DNA from: Elephas maximus indicus
Lineage: Eukaryota; Chordata; Mammalia; Proboscidea; Elephantidae
NCBI RefSeq assembly: GCF_024166365.1
Contig: NC_064843.1
Coordinates: 58,118,532-58,182,531 of the forward strand
Length of the DNA: 64,000 nt
Direction of reading: 5' to 3'
Below, piece by piece: positions 59,720-64,000 of the stretch. The position numbers and the translations under genes are program-made. The first letter of the stretch is position 1. Every line of letters starts with the position of its first letter. The notes beneath the pieces are model-generated. The model had not been told where the DNA came from and did not search any database. It was given only the letters and a program-made list of their open reading frames with translations.

Positions 59720-62700
59720 CAGTAGCTTCTAATTTTTTTTTAATATTATGAAATATTTCCAACATAGAAAGAGTAAAGAAGAAAATACCATGAGCATCCA
59801 TTGACCAACCACCCAGGATTTATCAAATCCTAATATCTTGCCACATTTATTTCACATATTTAAAAAAGAAAACATCATCTCTCCTTCCAGAGGGAACCAA
59901 GCCTGAATGTGTGTCATTTACCATTTCCATTAGGGTTTATGCTTACATTACAAACACGCGCTCCGCAAGCAAAACATAACATTGGTTTGCATGCTGGTAA
60001 TTGCTAGGTAAATGACATATCATAGGTGTTACTTGGCAATTTTTTTTTGGGGGGGGGGGGTGGGGGCTAAACTTTGTTTCTGAGATTTGTAAAGATCCAC
60101 ATAGCTTTAGTCCATTTGTTTTAGCCCCCATACTGTATAAATAGACCACAAATAATTATCCATACTCCTATGATGGGCCTTGGTTTGTATGTTATGCTAT
60201 TCACACTAAACTGTATACCAGCACCCTTGTGCCCATATGCACAAATTTCTTTGGGAGATACACCTAGAACTAGACCTGCTGGGTCACAGGGTGGCACAGA
60301 TACTTGACCAGGTGAGGCCAAGTTGCTCCCCAGAGTGGGTGTGCCTGTTTATGTTCCCAGCAGCAGTACAGCCAAGGCCTTCCTCTCTCCATATCTCCAA
60401 CATCTGCTGTTGTCAAACTTTAAAAAAGGTGCCAGTCAGATGGGTATGAAAGGGCATTTCCATGTTGACTGGCCTTCTGGGCTTCTTTTACTGTGTCACC
60501 TGTTCACGGCCTTTGCCCATTTTTCTGTTGTGCTGTCTTTTTTTATTCTCATTTGTAGGTGCTCTTTAAATATTTTGGATATGAATCATTTGCTGTTTTG
60601 GATGTGCTGAAGTCTGTGGTTTCTTTTTCAATCGCTGTGTAGTATTTTTTGATACAGAATTTTTTTTTTTTTTGACATAATCAAATTTACTATTTGCCTT
60701 TATGGTTTGTCATTCTTGTTTAACAGCTTCCACCAGAGTCATAAATAGAACCTGTTCTATATTTCTTATTTTTAAGGGAAGAAAGTATCCTTTTCCTTTA
60801 AAATTAAATAATTGTTAATTTACACTGGATAGAAGCAATACATTCCTGTAGGTCAAACTCAAAAGGAGCTAAGAGGTGTGCCACAAAAAATCTCCCGCAC
60901 ACCCGACCACAGCCATTCCTGAAGGAACCACGGTGACACAGGTCACTTTATGTTTACAGGTTATTTTCTTCTGAAAGCTTCACAGTAACACTCTATGCCG
61001 TTATGTTTTTAATCACCTGGAATTTCTGTATATGACAGAAAATAGTGTCACAGCTTTCCCCATCAGTTTAATTACCCAGCACCATTTCCAGACTAGTTTA
61101 TTCCTTCCCTTGTAGACTTACACAGTTATCTCCGTAGTATCAAACTGAAAACATGCATCTGTCAGTTCCTGGACTTTACACTTTGTTCTACTGGTATATT
61201 TACCTATGCCCTCCATGATTACCACATTCTTGGCCTTTGCATCCACCCAAAAGAATTCTATTGGAATTTTTATTTGAATCATACTAATTTACAGATTAAC
61301 ATCAGGAGAACTGACATTTGTACAATATGGTATCGCCTCGTCAACAATTGTGGTGTTAAATAGCACTAGGTTTATTCAAATGTTCTTAAAGTTTTCAGAT
61401 AGTTTTTATGAGTTTCTTTGTAAAAAAAAATCTTTTTTGTTAAGATCATTGCTAATTTTAAATGTACTAGAAAGCGATCTTTTGTAAATTACTTTTTTTC
61501 TTCTCCAGTTATAAACAACCGGCAAGGTTATTCATTTTGCATATACATTGTTTATCCAGCTATTATACTGAACTCTTATTAAACCTAGGAGTTTGTAATT
61601 CTCTTTAATTTTCTGTCAAAAATTGTCTGTGAAAAAGAAAGTACTGTTTCTTGCTTTGTAAACCACATTTTCTCACTTCTTCTTGTCTACAGAGCTGAGA
61701 ACTCAGACGCAGTACTGTCTCATTTCCAAATTTTCATGAAATTCTTCACTGTTTCACTGTTAGATGTTCTGAGGGTAGGTTTTCGGTAGAAATCTTTTAT
61801 CAGGTTAAGTAGCTATCTTCCATTCCTAGTCACTTTTTTTTTTTTTTTTTTAAATTGGCAATTGATTTTTAGCAAATGCTTTTTCTTTACCTCCTTTAAC
61901 CTGATAATAAACTGAGTTGATGTAGAGTAGACCCCGGACTCAACGGCAATTCCACGCTTAACAGGATAGCACCACCGGGATCCAAAGGGTTTTCACTGGA
62001 TGAGTTTTGGAAGCAAATCGTCAGGCCTTTCTTCTACTCTGTGAATTACAATAATATATATTCTTGTGTCATCACAGATGGTTTTTATGTTAAGATCACT
62101 TCTTGGTCCTGGTTCTTTTCTTTATAATACATCACCAGATTTGATTTGCTCATATTTTTTCACATGGAATTTTGTGTGTGTTCCTAATATGAGGAAAATT
62201 ACAGGTCATTCTGACTGTTGTATCTCGTCTTAGTATCGAGGTCGTTCTAGTCTTATCAAGTGAGCTAAGGCTCATCCCTTTCTTCCTGTTTTTTTCAAAC
62301 GGTTTTGTGTGAAACTGGGATTATCTGTTCTCCGCAGGTTTGGAGGCACTTGTCTGTAGAGCTGTCGGGAGCTGTGTTTCCGGATCACCTGGGGGGGGGG
62401 GGTGCGGGTGGAGGACTGATTTCTAACTGCTGATTCAATTTCAGTGATGACTTTAGGACCAGCTTTTGGGTTTGTAATCCAGCTACATAATTTTTATAAC
62501 TCCTTCCTCCAACTTCTAATGGTTTACTCTTCTTAAAATGGACACTCATAAATCTTTAGTTCTTTCTCTTCTTGCAAATATTTAAGGCAATAATTTCCTT
62601 CTAAGTATGACTGTAGCTTCACTCCACAGGGCGTGGTGCCCAGCATGTCACTACCGTTCAGTTACACTTAGTGTCTAGTTCTCGTATGGTTTCTTCTTTG

Positions 62701-63840
62701 ACCCATTAGTTGGCAGCAGCTTTCCTAACGTACTGGGGGGCGGCGATTTGATTACTGTCACTGATTATTCCTAATTTAATGATACTGTCCTCAGGCAATA
62801 TGTTGTATAATAGGGATCAAAGTTTTCAGACTTTTAACCACTATCCAGAAAAATAAATTTTTATGTGACTCAGGACACATACGTATGTAGAAGAAAACTT
62901 TCGGGAATAATAACTCAACCTCAGTATGTATAAATACACTGGATTTTCCTACGCCATCAAAAAACTAAAAAAGGTTTTTCTGCAACCAACTAAGCTGACT
63001 TTGAGGCCCGCCAGTCAGTGAGACCTACAATTTGAAAACACTGATTATGATATTTGGTGCATTTTGCTACACTGTGGTCAATTTTTATAAATACACGTGT
63101 TCTCTATGGAGTGTAGGGTTCTACATGTAGCCTCAGTTCAAGCTTAATAATCTTCTATAGAACCCTACTTACTCTTCACTTGTTTCATCTAACAGCTATT
63201 AAGAGCTCTTAAAATCTCTCACTATGATCATGGACTTATCAATTTCTCCCTAGAATCTGTCAATTTTTGCATTATTTGGAGGTCACTGGGTGAATATACG
63301 ATCAAAATTGGTATACCCTCCTGGTGAACTACCTATTGTCCCCACCCCCATTATGTAGTGACCACTTTATCCCTAATAATAAATGCTTTCTGCACTAAAG
63401 GCTAGGTTCTCTGATTATTAAAGTTATACCAACGGTCCTTGGTATAACTGGCCTGAAATATTTTTCTATTCTTTACTTTCAACCTTTCTGTGTTCTTACA
63501 TTAAATGTAGCTCTTAAAAATAGTATATGGCTGGATTATACTTTAAGACCAGTGTGGCAATGTCGGAATCGACTGGACGGCAGTGGTTTTTTTTTTTTTT
63601 TTTTGGTGGCAATTTGTCTTTTTAAGTGGTAAGCTTAGTCCATCTACCTTTATTATGATTTCCCATATAACTGTATTCATTTACAGCCTTATTTTGTGCT
63701 TCCTATTTACAATACTTTTTCTTTGCCTATTTTGCCCTTGTTTCTTCATTCTACTGGATCATTCAAGTTTTACTGAGTCACCCCTTTTTCCTCTATGGTT
63801 TGGAAACTATACATTCTATTTCCTCTTTTTTAGTGAGTAA
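59720..63840 (-). repeat. Long degraded L1, mostly ORF2 and 3' end
   Basis: Reading + is reading the element from 3' to 5'. Landmarks are 'caaccacccaggatttatca' near 59.8 kb, 'ctgggtcacagggtggcac' near 60.28 kb, 'tgaatcatactaatttacag' and 'aggagaactgacatttgtac' near 61.3 kb, and 'tcttaaaaatagtatatggc' near 63.5 kb. Frames are broken throughout. Simple T and G runs (around 60040, 61835, 62391) lie inside it. Confidence 0.75.
63562..63605 (+). repeat. 44-bp tail-only AfroSINE insertion with 8-bp target duplication
   Basis: 'gtcggaatcgactggacggc' followed by 'agtgg' and a T run. It is flanked by perfect 'gtggcaat' copies at 63554-63561 and 63606-63613, inside the old L1. Confidence 0.88.
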
Positions 63841-63963
63841 CCAAAAAAAAAAACCAAACCCGCTGCCATCAAGTTGATTCCAACTCACAGTGACCCTATA
63901 TAGCGAGTAGAACTGCTCCACAGGGCTTCCAAGGCTGTAAATGTTTACAGAGTAGAACTGCCC
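63841..63963 (-). repeat. AfroSINE, reversed, 3' part
   Basis: 'aaccaaacccgctgccatca' and 'ccaactcacagtgacccta' start it. The phrase 'agagtagaactgccc' is repeated near its right end, and the tRNA-like head is missing. Confidence 0.82.
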
Positions 63964-63984
63964 TTGTTCAGTATCTTTTTTTGA

Positions 63985-64000
63985 AAGGAGCCCTGGTAGC
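63985..64000 (+). repeat. Start of an AfroSINE cut by the window end
   Basis: 'ggagccctggtagc' is the first part of the AfroSINE head. The rest lies beyond the window. Confidence 0.7.

Larger units (their letters stand above)
56057..64000 (-). other. RRBP1: RRBP1 intron upstream of the ATG exon (5' part beyond the window)
   Basis: It ends with the AG before 56056. It contains an AfroSINE and a tail fragment (57181-57414), a long degraded L1 (59720-63840), a 44-bp tail insertion (63562-63605) and two AfroSINEs at the window edge. I found no 5' UTR exon. 56100-57170 and 57430-59700 contain nothing that I can name. Confidence 0.8.

Noticed and set aside
60041-60065. T/G homopolymer region as a regulatory site
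   Set aside because: Homopolymer runs within an old L1. More likely decay or sequencing difficulty than function.
1-64000. CRISPR arrays, phage, operons or bacterial systems
   Set aside because: The sequence is intron-rich mammalian DNA. The only direct repeats are minisatellites, SINEs and the coding array.

Overview
The window is nuclear DNA from a placental mammal, almost certainly an afrotherian and most likely an elephant or a close relative. It is full of AfroSINEs: tRNA-like heads with the core 'ggttaag...gctaaccaaaaggt' and tails reading 'gagtcggaatcgactcgacgg...gggtttggttt'. These elements are restricted to Afrotheria. Old L1, MIR, MER5-type DNA transposon and MaLR-type LTR copies make up most of the remaining recognisable repeats.

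Two protein-coding genes are present, arranged tail to tail as they are on human 20p12.1. DSTN (destrin/ADF) lies on the + strand. The window opens inside its first intron and contains coding exons 2, 3 and 4 (3357-3664, 6835-6911, 8956-9065). All splice sites are canonical, and the exons supply residues 2-165 plus the stop. The ATG exon lies upstream of the window. After a gap of roughly 4.5-5.5 kb with no gene I can support, RRBP1 (ribosome-binding protein 1, p180) occupies the - strand. It runs from its stop codon at 15231-15233 to its ATG at 56033-56035. I resolved 23 coding exons, all with AG acceptors and GT donors and with matching phases. The joined CDS is 4551 nt, encoding 1516 residues. 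The 5' noncoding exon(s) and promoter lie beyond 64000.

The largest RRBP1 exon (53797-56056) encodes the ER membrane anchor, a lysine-rich cytosolic segment, and about 53 copies of a basic decapeptide of the form NQGKKAEGxQ. Exons 2-22 encode a long coiled-coil rod, and exon 23 a 12-residue tail. DSTN disassembles actin filaments in the cytoplasm. RRBP1 tethers ribosomes and mRNA to rough ER and contacts microtubules. The two are neighbours by synteny, with no sign of shared function.

I found no mobile defence system, operon or clearly novel gene. The points most worth a second look are: the near-perfect homogenisation of 13 decapeptide units at DNA level; ultra-short 'tail-only' AfroSINE insertions that still carry target-site duplications; an intronic minisatellite that starts about ten bases from an RRBP1 donor, keeps the exon frame open and carries ten acceptor-like motifs; a CpG-rich island inside the large RRBP1 intron; and nested retroposon insertions whose target duplications can be read directly.
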